From Scytonema hofmannii PCC 7110 (GTDB lineage Bacteria > Cyanobacteriota > Cyanobacteriia > Cyanobacteriales > Nostocaceae): a stretch of 64,000 nucleotides of DNA. Both the position numbers and the translations under genes were made by a program. How positions within the stretch are numbered: the stretch's first letter is position 1; the number at the start of each line of letters is the position of its first letter. Under the pieces are notes generated by a model, which had not been told where the DNA came from, did no database searches, and saw only the letters and a program-made list of their open reading frames with translations. Positions 31,287 through 39,684 of the stretch are shown piece by piece. Where the stretch lies: contig NZ_KQ976354.1 in assembly GCF_000346485.2 (NCBI RefSeq), forward strand, positions 11,056,341 through 11,120,340. The letters are read 5' to 3'.

Positions 31287-33115
31287 AAGACGACCTCCTG
31301 CTGCGGATCGGTAAACTGTAAGGAGTGCAAATGCTTGTAGATACCAGAGGTGGCAAGCAACTCTTGGTGCGTTCCCGTTTCTACAACCTTCCCCTGCTCG
31401 AGCACTACGATCCGATCTGCCCGGAGAATAGTCGAGAGCCGATGGGCAATAATGAAAACTGTCCGCCCTTGCATCAAGCGCTCTAAAGCTTCTAGCAACA
31501 GTGCTTCAGTTTGGGCATCCAGAGCGGAAGTCGGTTCATCAAGAATCAGTACCGGCGCATCCAGTAGCAATGCCCGTGCGATCGCCAGCCTCTGTTTCTG
31601 CCCTCCGGACAAGATTGCTCCTCTTTCACTCAGAATAGTGTCATATCCCTGAGGTAGCTGACGGATGAAGTCGTCTGCTTTAGCCGCTTTGGCTGCGGCT
31701 ACAATCTCCTCCTGGCTTGCTCCAGGACGCCCGTAGGCAATATTTTGTGCTACCGAGAGCGGCAGGAGAAACGGCTCCTGTAGCACTAGGGCTATTTGCG
31801 ATCGCAGGCTTTTTAGTTCTATGCTTCGAACATCTGCCCCATCGAAGATGACTCTTCCCTGCCAAGGGTCAAAAAAGCGGGGAATTAGGGAGACCAAAGT
31901 ACTCTTACCAGCACCCGTCGCACCGACCAGAGCAATGGTTTCTCCCGGTTGAGCTTCCAGTGTAATATCTTGGAGGACGGGATAGCCAGGATTGTAACCA
32001 AAGGTAACTCCCTCCAGGCATATATGTCCCCGCGCTCCTGTAGGACGAACAGGCAATGGTTTAGCTCCAGGAGCATCATGTACCCCATCTTTAGCATCCA
32101 AAACCTCTAGCACTCTATCTATATTGGCTTCCACAGACTTAAGGCTCCCGTAGATCCCAAACAGACCCCTAAATGCTCCTTGTATCGGCTGTAGATATGC
32201 CAGGAAGACGAGCAAGCTGCCAACACTCATGACCCCTAATAACACCTGCTGCCCGCCCACATAAAGGATAACTGCATTACAAATTGTTGCCACAGCACCA
32301 TTTGCAAGACCGTAAGCACTCTTGAGCAGGGTTTCGCGTTGGGCGATCGCAACTCCATCTGCCGCTAGGTGCTGAAACAGTTTAGTATTGTAACTCTCCC
32401 GTACATATGCCTGAATCATTGGGATTGCTGTCAGTGTTTGGTGGACAAAACTAGTGAGGCGAGATTGCACTTCGCGGTTGAGCTTTGTCCGGCGCTTGAT
32501 GCGGGAACCAAACATGAGGGCGGAAGCAGCCATGATTGGCGCAACCAAGAGCGAAAGCAGCGTCAGTAAAGGATTTAGATTCCAGGCGACGATGCTAATA
32601 GTTCCTAGCGTCAGCAGGTGCTGTATGGGTGAAATCAGCACGGCACCGATTAAGGTGTAAATGCAATAAGAATCACCTGTCAAACGGCTTAGGGAATCGC
32701 CAACGGTGCGCTGGCTATGGAACAGGAGTGAAAGGCGTTGAAGACGATAGAACAAGCTCTGGGCTAGTTCGTAGACCATACCTTGCCCAGCAGCGCTCCA
32801 AGCCCAGCTAAGACCCGTGTCAAGTGTAGCGTTCAGGGCATATAGCCCAAGGCTACAAAGAGCAGCGACAACGACTAGCAGTGGCGGCGTAAGGGACAAG
32901 TTGAAGTTTCCAAAGAGTGAGTTAACTGGCAGGGGGATAGCTGCTTGACCGAGGGCATAATCCACCAGAATTTTTATTGGCCAGGGTTGAAGGGTTGCAG
33001 TGGCTGAAGTGCCAGCCACCAGACCAAGGATTACTATTAAGGTGCGCCATTGGCGCAGTGGATACCGGAGCAAGCGCCCGTATCGGTGTATCATCGCTTT
33101 AATCCCTTGCCTCAT
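31283..33115 (-). CDS. ABC exporter half-transporter (membrane + ATPase), copy 1
   Basis: 610 residues with the same architecture as its neighbour: membrane domain, then Walker A GATGAGKST, signature LSGGQKQRLAIARALLLD, Walker B PVLILDEPTSALD, H-loop AHRLSTILR. GGGAGG lies 12 nt before the ATG; a second ATG at 33094 is possible. Both half-transporters keep all catalytic residues, so there is no obvious degenerate site. Similarity between the two genes suggests an old tandem duplication. Confidence 0.92.
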   Translation of the reverse strand: MRQGIKAMIHRYGRLLRYPLRQWRTLIVILGLVAGTSATATLQPWPIKILVDYALGQAAIPLPVNSLFGNFNLSLTPPLLVVVAALCSLGLYALNATLDTGLSWAWSAAGQGMVYELAQSLFYRLQRLSLLFHSQRTVGDSLSRLTGDSYCIYTLIGAVLISPIQHLLTLGTISIVAWNLNPLLTLLSLLVAPIMAASALMFGSRIKRRTKLNREVQSRLTSFVHQTLTAIPMIQAYVRESYNTKLFQHLAADGVAIAQRETLLKSAYGLANGAVATICNAVILYVGGQQVLLGVMSVGSLLVFLAYLQPIQGAFRGLFGIYGSLKSVEANIDRVLEVLDAKDGVHDAPGAKPLPVRPTGARGHICLEGVTFGYNPGYPVLQDITLEAQPGETIALVGATGAGKSTLVSLIPRFFDPWQGRVIFDGADVRSIELKSLRSQIALVLQEPFLLPLSVAQNIAYGRPGASQEEIVAAAKAAKADDFIRQLPQGYDTILSERGAILSGGQKQRLAIARALLLDAPVLILDEPTSALDAQTEALLLEALERLMQGRTVFIIAHRLSTILRADRIVVLEQGKVVETGTHQELLATSGIYKHLHSLQFTDPQQEVVL

Positions 33116-33199
33116 CTACGGATTCACCTCCCGTTTAACAATTCACTCACTAGATCCTCACAGGCGAGTGCCCACAACGAGTTAATGAAAATTTCTTAC

Positions 33200-33232
33200 C
33201 ACCTACTCCCTACTCCCTATTCCCCACTCCCT
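33200..33232. repeat. CTCCCTA heptanucleotide repeats
   Basis: Direct copies of CTACTCC/CTATTCC just after the stop of the membrane protein gene and before the ABC transporter gene. Same family as at 3061-3137 and 7061-7095. Confidence 0.65.
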
Positions 33233-33235
33233 TAG

Positions 33236-33802
33236 TTATGAATGTAATATTGCACTTGGGGTCATAGCTTGAGCATCGGTGGTGTGTATCGGCAGCAGGT
33301 GCATTTTTTTGGTTACAATCAAGAGCACCTGATAGATAATACGCCCCAAACCAAAGTTCTGATATAATATAACGGCGGCGTTGAGCACACCTGCTATAAC
33401 TGCAACTGTAGCTAATTCTGGCATTCCCAAAATAAGTGCCACAACTGTCAAAAGAGAATAGCCAGCCATAGCCATAGTGGCTAACTGTGACATCCTAAGC
33501 GCACATCGCATTCTTAGAAGTCTTTTATTTCCTCCATGATTTTCAGCACATACCTTAACTTCAACCTTTGACCAAATCCCCCAGTAAATTTCTAAATCCC
33601 AGCCGCTCCACCCGCGATCGACAGCGATGAAATACTTGTAGGGTATGAGAAAATCTATGACCTCTTGCAGCAACTTTTCCTTCTCCAGCCCCGCCTCTGT
33701 CCAATAGGATAAGCAAAAGGCGCGATCGCTCCAGGAGATATTTGGTCTATATGCTGGTCGATCAAAGTTGATTAACCCTACTTGAGTCAGTGTTTGAGCC
33801 AT
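33236..33802 (-). CDS. Membrane protein of unknown function
   Basis: 188 residues. I do not recognise a family. The N-terminal 90 residues are soluble and rich in Trp (FDRPAYRPNISWSDRAFCLSYW, GWSGWDLEIYWGIWSKVEVKVC). The C-terminal half has two to three hydrophobic segments (TMAMAGYSLLTVVALILG, LATVAVIAGVLNAAVIL, IIYQVLLIV). It lies between the hydrolase-GT2 fusion and the ABC exporters, 120 nt before the latter, so it is likely part of the glycan export machinery. This role is inference only. Confidence 0.6.
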   Translation of the reverse strand: MAQTLTQVGLINFDRPAYRPNISWSDRAFCLSYWTEAGLEKEKLLQEVIDFLIPYKYFIAVDRGWSGWDLEIYWGIWSKVEVKVCAENHGGNKRLLRMRCALRMSQLATMAMAGYSLLTVVALILGMPELATVAVIAGVLNAAVILYQNFGLGRIIYQVLLIVTKKMHLLPIHTTDAQAMTPSAILHS

Positions 33803-33839
33803 TTTTTTTAAAATTATTAAAAACTAGTTGACTTTTGAT

Positions 33840-35903
33840 TTACAACTCATCAAACTGAATTTTCTCCACCTTAGTGAGTCTTCTGATACGCCATCGGTAG
33901 CGCTCTACACTGCGTACAAGAGGACCCAGGTAGATCAACAGAGCAACAAGCAGGCGTGCCCTCGCTCCTTGAAAACGAGGATCGATGCCTGCCTGTAGAG
34001 CACCTGCTACACACCAAATACAAGAAATAATGAACATTGCTGCACCCACCCACGGGCGATGGCCAGACAAAAGCCCAGACAAAAAGAGGATGGCAGCGGC
34101 TACATTCCACTCTAAGGTTAGGGGTAGAAAAGACATGAGGGAGGAAGGAGGCTCATACAAGGTTTGAAACAAACCGCGACCAAACACCCCAGAATAGATC
34201 ACTGGTTGACCGAAACGGAGATAAGAAGATAGGTCTCCGTAGATCCTCCCCAGCCAGCTAGGTTGTCCCAGAAGATTAAAGCGGTAGGGATGCTTAAAAT
34301 AAACGAGGGCCTCCGCCTTGCCATAACCTCGTTGCTGCTTAAGATACGCATCTACCGTGTTACGACGAAAATGCCACACTATTGCAGCTGGGCTGAAGCC
34401 AATTGTGTAGCCTTTGTCTTGCAGCCGCCAGCAGAGGTCAACATCGTCACCAGCAACACGAAACTGCGGGTCGAAGCCGCAAATTTCCTGTAGAACCTCC
34501 CGACGAAAAGCCATGTTGCAACCTGCAATATGTTCGGCAACTTCATCGCTTAAAAGTACGTGGGTAGGTACGCCCGGAGAGACAGCAACGCAAGCAGGGA
34601 CAAGAGAGTCCTCAGGAGGAGATAAGTTTGGACCACCGACTGCGGCCAAACCAGAGGAGAGAAACTTTGCTACTACATAGGTGAGCCAGTCTGGATCTGC
34701 CATACAATCAGAATCGGTAAAGGCAACAATCTCGCCCGTTGCGGCGGCAATGCCGACATTGCGTGCTGCACTCAGTCCCTTGTTTTCCTGACTAATCAGA
34801 CGTACATAGTCATAGCGTTGAGTAATCTCTAGAGTGCGGTCAGTCGAGCCATCATTGACTACAATGACCTCATAGTTGGGGTAGTTGAGATTCTTGAGAG
34901 AAGCTAGGCAACTATCCATAGTGCGCTCAGCATTGTAAGCGCATATAACCACTGAGACTTTAGGATACTCAGGTAACACTGGTGGCAGAGGCGCTGTGTA
35001 ATACTGCTGCACCATGTCGAACGAAGGCTTTTTGTTACGTTCAGCATCAACCAAGCCAAAAGCCCAGTCTTGTACAGCATACCCGCCGGTAAACCACTCG
35101 TCAGTCCAGGAAAAAATTATCGTCCCGGCTGCTCCCATCTCAAAGCTTGATGACAACTTCTGGGAGAGGATTTCGGCTTGCGCTTGGGTTCCCTCACGGA
35201 TCGAGTCAACACCAAACTCACTCAGCACCAGAGGTTTATCCCCCGCTAGATTATGGAGTCGGGATAGGTAGCGGCGAAAATCTTTTTCTTGATGCAGGTA
35301 GACGTTAAAGCATAAAAAATCGGTAAAGTCAATATTTAAATACTCGGTACAGGGGTAATTGGCATAGCTGACCAAAGCCTCTGGATCGCTGTCTTTTGCT
35401 ACCGCCATTAACTCTTCGACAAAAGCACGAACCGGTTTTTGACCATGCCAACGCACAATATCCGCAGGAATCTCATTGCCCACCAAATAGGCAAAGGCAG
35501 CAGGATGGTTCCGGCAGGCTTCGACTCCAGTGGCAATGCAGTTCCGGATTTCTGCCTGAACTGTAGATGAGTCAAGAAAGGCGATATGCTGAGACCAGGG
35601 GATACCGATGAGCATCCTTAAACCGTAGGCACAAGCTAGATCCAAAAGCCAATTAGGTGGAACAGTATATATACGCAGACAGTTAACCCCCAACTGTGCC
35701 ATCATGGCAAAGTCTTTTTCCACAACTGTTTTTTCTGGAAAAGGCTTACCGTGTGTGCCAGTGGAAAAGGGACCGTAGCTAACTCCTTTAAGAAAAAATT
35801 TTTGCTCTCCAATAAAGAAAAATTTGCCCTTGACTGTAACTGCTTCCCAACCTGCAAGCGTTGTAGGGCTACAGCCAGAAGATGACAAGGTCAGATTTTG
35901 CAA
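33840..35903 (-). CDS. Glycoside hydrolase (TIM-barrel)-GT2 fusion protein
   Basis: 687 residues from a TTG start preceded by GGGGG; no in-frame ATG gives a sensible N-terminus. Residues about 25-310 form a GH5/GH2-like barrel with the acid/base Glu in YLVGNEIPAD and the nucleophile Glu in LVLSEFGVDS. Residues about 320-590 are a GT2 domain: VSVVICAYNAERT, VIVVNDGSTDRT, VAFTDSDCMADPDWL, GGFD-type block ICGFDPQFRVAGDDVDLCWR. Two to three membrane helices end the protein. It may make a beta-linked glucan and trim or re-form it. First gene of the locus. Confidence 0.85.
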   Translation of the reverse strand: MQNLTLSSSGCSPTTLAGWEAVTVKGKFFFIGEQKFFLKGVSYGPFSTGTHGKPFPEKTVVEKDFAMMAQLGVNCLRIYTVPPNWLLDLACAYGLRMLIGIPWSQHIAFLDSSTVQAEIRNCIATGVEACRNHPAAFAYLVGNEIPADIVRWHGQKPVRAFVEELMAVAKDSDPEALVSYANYPCTEYLNIDFTDFLCFNVYLHQEKDFRRYLSRLHNLAGDKPLVLSEFGVDSIREGTQAQAEILSQKLSSSFEMGAAGTIIFSWTDEWFTGGYAVQDWAFGLVDAERNKKPSFDMVQQYYTAPLPPVLPEYPKVSVVICAYNAERTMDSCLASLKNLNYPNYEVIVVNDGSTDRTLEITQRYDYVRLISQENKGLSAARNVGIAAATGEIVAFTDSDCMADPDWLTYVVAKFLSSGLAAVGGPNLSPPEDSLVPACVAVSPGVPTHVLLSDEVAEHIAGCNMAFRREVLQEICGFDPQFRVAGDDVDLCWRLQDKGYTIGFSPAAIVWHFRRNTVDAYLKQQRGYGKAEALVYFKHPYRFNLLGQPSWLGRIYGDLSSYLRFGQPVIYSGVFGRGLFQTLYEPPSSLMSFLPLTLEWNVAAAILFLSGLLSGHRPWVGAAMFIISCIWCVAGALQAGIDPRFQGARARLLVALLIYLGPLVRSVERYRWRIRRLTKVEKIQFDEL

Positions 35904-36115
35904 AATACCCCCTACAATTCACTGCAAATTCGTTAACTCCTGACGAGCTACTTCTACTCGCAACATACTCCGTATTATCCCCCCCAGGGGGAACTAACTG
36001 TATATGAAAGAACAGTGTGCCGTCAGCTTGTTTGCGATCGCGTCTTTGAAAATGTATGACTTAACGTATAAGTTTGGTTTGTTTTTGTCACCTCCACCCG
36101 GTACATCATACGTGG
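35904..36115. other. Spacer carrying the left NACHT-flanking repeat
   Basis: 212 nt between two converging-in-series minus-strand genes. CCCCCCCAGGGGG near 35980-35991 is a short GC palindrome. From 35996 the left copy of the NACHT-flanking inverted repeat begins. No gene. Confidence 0.5.
35996..36075 (+). repeat. Left copy of imperfect inverted repeat flanking the NACHT gene
   Basis: Begins AACTGTATATGAAAGAACAG, with core TGTTTGCGATCGCG, GAAAATGTAT and TTAACGTATAAGTT. The reverse complement of 39324-39404 matches it over about 80 bp at roughly 80 percent by eye, including AGTGTGC and all three cores. It lies 40 nt past the NACHT stop codon. Confidence 0.75.
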
Positions 36116-38500
36116 CTACCATAGCTTCACCACATTTCCTGTTGCTAAATATACATTATTTTCCACTGCATCACTTGATGTCCTCGTGATGGGCAACAAC
36201 AACGTTTCCGAAATCTGCTCTCGCACTGTGGGAGTGATGTCACAAGCGACCTTGAGGCAATTCACCAGCAACTGGTTAGCAGCGTAGTACTGCTTAAGTA
36301 ATTCCTTTTGCTTGTCGCTGAACTGCCATTGATGACGTATATTGCGACACCGAAGCATTAGAGACCTCAATTTCTCAATCCAAGTCTGACCGTTAGCGTT
36401 CCACCATTTCTTTAACCTTTCTCTGCTTTGATTTGGGGCTGGTAGTTGTTTTTTAAGTTGTTGCAGCGATTGCTCGAACTTACAGTCACAGAAAATATCT
36501 ATGTCATAAGTCAGAGCAAAATTTAGGGCAAGGACTCGATCCAAAGTCGCGTCAGATGCCAGAGCAAGGCTGAGGGATAGCGCACGGTTAAGAGCCAGAT
36601 CTACCTTCAAATCAGTGGCAAGATTACCAGCAAGCCTCGGATCGATGGCAACCGAGAGAGTCAGGTCACGGGCTATGCTTAGATCGCGAGGAAGAACCAG
36701 TGTCAGGTAAAAGGCACGAATAGCTGCTGTTTTGTAGGGAGCTTGTACGGAAAGGGACTTCTGATTGAGCCAGATGAGGAACTGCTGCAATTGCTCATCA
36801 GCGCCCACAAGGGCATCAATCTGTTGCTTGAGTAACTGGAGCAGGTCAGGGGCATTACCCAACATATCAGCTGTGAGTAAAAAAATTTTGCGCCAACGAG
36901 GTTCGGTCACGTGGCTGACCAACTCGATCAATTTTTCTTTTAATATCTCTGGTTCAAGTCTAGTAACAATGTTTCTAGCCGTTAAATACTCTTGAAACGT
37001 GAGATGTGAGAACGAGTAAATCCCCCGCGCCCGTTCCACCAGTAGTCCATGTGCTAAGAACGATTTCAGCACTGCCTCACTATTAAGTTGCAGTACCTCG
37101 GGCTCATCAGCTTGGACTGTCGGTAAGTTACGCAGATAGTCCGCGATGTATTGCCGGACATTGCTTTTTGTAAAAAAGTAACGTTCTTGCTTAAAGGTGA
37201 TGGCGGCAATTTGACTCAGCAGTTTGAGCTTGTGGGGTACAGACAAATCAGGATAAATATTATCGCGTTTAATGCTCCTCACTCGATCCCAGCGATTGAG
37301 CAAAAGGTCCAATCCATGTTTGTAAAGTTCGACCTGTCTGGCAGGAAAGTCCGCTCGGTCTTGAAACACACAACAAAGCAGGTTGAGCAAAAGCGGTAAC
37401 ACACCTAGTTCTCGAATGTGCCAATTTTCCGATAACTGCAACTTTTGCATGAATTGACAAGCCAACGCTAGTGCTTGTTCGGTGCAATTCCTACTAAGAC
37501 TGACAAACCATTTGTAGACAAAGGCTTCAATTTGGGAGGAATCAAAATCGGCAATCTCAATATCGGTGAATGAGTCAAACAGACACTGCTGGGTACCAAT
37601 CCGACAGGTGATAATAAACTGATTTTTGTAATAGTCCTCAGACAATTTGCGAATTTTTTTCACTATTTCGGCGCTATCATCTTCTGGAATTTCATCCAAG
37701 CCATCTAGTAGAATCAACAGTTTGCCATGAGCGAGTAATGTTTGGATTTGCTGGTCGCCAATGCCGAAGTCAGCAAGCTCTTGATTGATATAGTTCAATA
37801 AACTAAAGTCCCCTGTTTCTCTTGTATGCTCAGCAAACTTTTGTAGTCGGATAAAAATCGGAATCCGGTCTCTTTGGAACTTGCCTTGATTACATTGCGT
37901 GGCGATATGTTGTAACAATGTGGTTTTACCAGACCCTGGTTTGCCTAGCACCATCAGTTTGGGATAGGTTGCCACTGCCTGCATCGCAGGAACTCGTTCC
38001 TGACAAACTTGATCCCAAGGGAAGCAGTGGAATTCTTCACAAAATAAGCCTTGTAATTCAAAGATATCTAACCATCTTTGACTTGTAATATTGTTCTGAA
38101 TATTGACATCGACATAAATGTCTTCTAGCTCAATCGGTTGAGAAATATCTAACAACCGCATCGTGGCGCACTGGGCTTGAATTTTATCGCTTCTTTGCTT
38201 TCGCACCATTTCCACCAAAGCATCGACATCCTGGCAGTTGTCCCAATCGAGCTTTTTTTCCGTTGGTGCGCCTCCTGTCGGTAGCTCAGCAATCTCTTGC
38301 CAATCTAAACCAAGTTGAAAGCAAATCTCCATAAAGCTATGACGCTCAATCGGTCTGCCTGTAAAAAACTTCCAAATTGGCTGACGAGTTTCTAGTCCTA
38401 CCTCACTAGCTAGATATTCTTGCGTCCATTCTCGGATTTGAAAAGCCCTTTTTGCTTTCTCGATTCCTACGGTAGATGCCTTTAGCGAACGTCGTGCCAT
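36116..38500 (-). CDS. NACHT NTPase, bacterial NLR-like
   Basis: 794 residues. Residues about 15-70 resemble an XRE-like helix-turn-helix (WTQEYLASEVGLETRQPIWK, HSFMEICFQLGLDWQEIA), as in other cyanobacterial STAND proteins. The NACHT domain starts with Walker A GKPGSGKTT (186-194), then LLILLDGLDEIPEDD (Walker B with the small-residue/acid NACHT signature) and FIITCRIG (sensor). Then a winged-helix region (YSFSHLTFQEYLTARN) and a C-terminal helical, Leu/Ala/Asp-rich region with repeats such as LARDLTLSVAIDP and DATLDRVLALNFAL. Bacterial NACHT proteins include phage-defence effectors. It stands alone, framed by inverted repeats. Confidence 0.88.
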   Translation of the reverse strand: MARRSLKASTVGIEKAKRAFQIREWTQEYLASEVGLETRQPIWKFFTGRPIERHSFMEICFQLGLDWQEIAELPTGGAPTEKKLDWDNCQDVDALVEMVRKQRSDKIQAQCATMRLLDISQPIELEDIYVDVNIQNNITSQRWLDIFELQGLFCEEFHCFPWDQVCQERVPAMQAVATYPKLMVLGKPGSGKTTLLQHIATQCNQGKFQRDRIPIFIRLQKFAEHTRETGDFSLLNYINQELADFGIGDQQIQTLLAHGKLLILLDGLDEIPEDDSAEIVKKIRKLSEDYYKNQFIITCRIGTQQCLFDSFTDIEIADFDSSQIEAFVYKWFVSLSRNCTEQALALACQFMQKLQLSENWHIRELGVLPLLLNLLCCVFQDRADFPARQVELYKHGLDLLLNRWDRVRSIKRDNIYPDLSVPHKLKLLSQIAAITFKQERYFFTKSNVRQYIADYLRNLPTVQADEPEVLQLNSEAVLKSFLAHGLLVERARGIYSFSHLTFQEYLTARNIVTRLEPEILKEKLIELVSHVTEPRWRKIFLLTADMLGNAPDLLQLLKQQIDALVGADEQLQQFLIWLNQKSLSVQAPYKTAAIRAFYLTLVLPRDLSIARDLTLSVAIDPRLAGNLATDLKVDLALNRALSLSLALASDATLDRVLALNFALTYDIDIFCDCKFEQSLQQLKKQLPAPNQSRERLKKWWNANGQTWIEKLRSLMLRCRNIRHQWQFSDKQKELLKQYYAANQLLVNCLKVACDITPTVREQISETLLLPITRTSSDAVENNVYLATGNVVKLW

Positions 38501-38646
38501 AATCTAAACTGTGAACCTCTAGATATTATCAACTTAAGGCAGCATTGAATAAATTAAGTTTGTTATAAGCAAGAAATTAAACTACTAATTTTTCCCTAGC
38601 TTCTACCGTGAGATATATATCATGTTAAATGAGATTGAAGTGTTAA

Positions 38647-38863
38647 GTATAAAGAAGTCTTTGTAAACTATTGTTAAAACCCTCATCTTTCATTTTGTTA
38701 TTGCGCTCTATTTAATCATAAATATATTGATCTGACAATTAATTGAGTTTTTGATATGTAAAAAATTTATCCACTTAAGTAGCAATAATAATTATTATCG
38801 TGCAATAAAGTTGCTCATCTTTAGCGGCAGCACAGTAGGAAAACTCTGAATAGTAGCCTAACT
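38647..38863 (+). repeat. Tandem duplication upstream of NACHT, copy 1
   Basis: Starts GTATAAAGAAGTCTTTGTAA and ends with GCTCATCTTTAGCGGCAG...GAATAGTAG. It aligns over its length with copy 2 (38866-39115). Confidence 0.75.
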
Positions 38864-38865
38864 TT

Positions 38866-39115
38866 GTATAAAGAAGTCTTTGTAAACCATTGCCGAAACT
38901 CTTATCTTCCAGTTTGTTATTGCGATCAATTTAATCAAAAATATGTTTATCTTACAATTAAACTCCGTCAAGATTGAAAACTGGAAGGGGTTTAATTGAG
39001 TTGATGATATGTAAAAAAGTCATAAAATCAAAGGATTAATAATCAGGCTCATCCGGTAAAATTGCTCATCTTTAGCGGCAGAAAAGTGGGAAAAGTATGA
39101 ATAGTAGGATGACTT
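38866..39115 (+). repeat. Tandem duplication upstream of NACHT, copy 2
   Basis: Same start and end blocks as copy 1, with substitutions throughout, plus a roughly 33-nt insertion (GTCAAGATTGAAAACTGGAA and flanks) just before TTGAGTTGATGATATG. The divergence means the duplication is not recent. Confidence 0.75.
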
Positions 39116-39323
39116 TTAGTGAGTATCCAAATCTACTGATTTGGGCAGATCGCCTATTGCTAAAGGCAGTTAGGTTAATCTCTCTACCTTTGCATAAGGG
39201 CAATGCCTCCATCAAGCTGTTAAGAGTCTAGCCTGCTTTGGTGACTCGTTACTTTGGGAAATGAATTTGCAGTAACCAGAGCATTCTTCCATGCAACCAA
39301 AGGCATAAATAAACTCAAACTAT

Positions 39324-39404
39324 ACAACTTATACGTTAAATTATACATTTTCCAGAACGCGATCGCAAACAGGTCAGTTGCACACTATTCTTTCATAAAC
39401 AATT
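39324..39404 (-). repeat. Right copy of imperfect inverted repeat flanking the NACHT gene
   Basis: Read on the minus strand it starts AATTGTTTATGAAAGAATAG and then matches the left copy (AGTGTGC, TGTTTGCGATCGCG, GAAAATGTAT, TTAACGTATAAGTT). It lies about 820 nt upstream of the NACHT start. I see no obvious target-site duplication outside the pair. Confidence 0.75.
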
Positions 39405-39546
39405 GCGCTGCTATCACAGCATGAGGACAGCCGGCTGTAGCACGTGGCTCTTCTGCAAGAAAGGCTCGTTACTTTGGAAATGGTTTTGTAGTAAGTTTGG
39501 GAGGTATTTTACAGAACCTGACTTGATTTAGTCATATTTGACACCT

Positions 39547-39672
39547 ATAAAAATACTCGTAACTGGATCTGAAGGTTATATCGGCTCGTGATTAGCCCCA
39601 ATCTTGATGCAACATGGACATGAAATTATTGCGGTTGCAGGATTTTATTATCAAGTTACACATAACACTTAG
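39547..39672 (+). pseudogene. Remnant of an NAD-dependent sugar epimerase/dehydratase
   Basis: Translating from 39547 gives IKILVTGSEGYIGS, a stop (TGA at 39589-39591), then LAPILMQHGHEIIAV and GFYYQVT before another stop. TGSEGYIGS is the GxxGxxG dinucleotide-binding loop at the very N-terminus of extended SDR enzymes (dTDP-glucose dehydratase/epimerase family). The start codon is ATA instead of ATG, and only about 40 codons survive. It lies directly upstream of a sugar methyltransferase gene, where such an enzyme would belong. Rest of the gene is deleted. Confidence 0.75.
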
Positions 39673-39684
39673 AGAAGCTAATAA

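Larger units (their letters stand above)
38501..39546. other. Repeat-rich noncoding region upstream of the NACHT gene
   Basis: About 1 kb with no credible gene. It contains a tandem duplication (38647-39115), the right flanking inverted repeat (39324-39404), and two similar ~30-nt stretches starting CTCGTTACTTTGG (near 39244 and 39467). The NACHT promoter should be near 38510-38640 on the minus strand; I cannot place its boxes. Confidence 0.55.

Noticed and set aside
38647-39115. CRISPR array or gene duplication
   Set aside because: Only two long copies with no spacers, and neither copy has an open reading frame of note.
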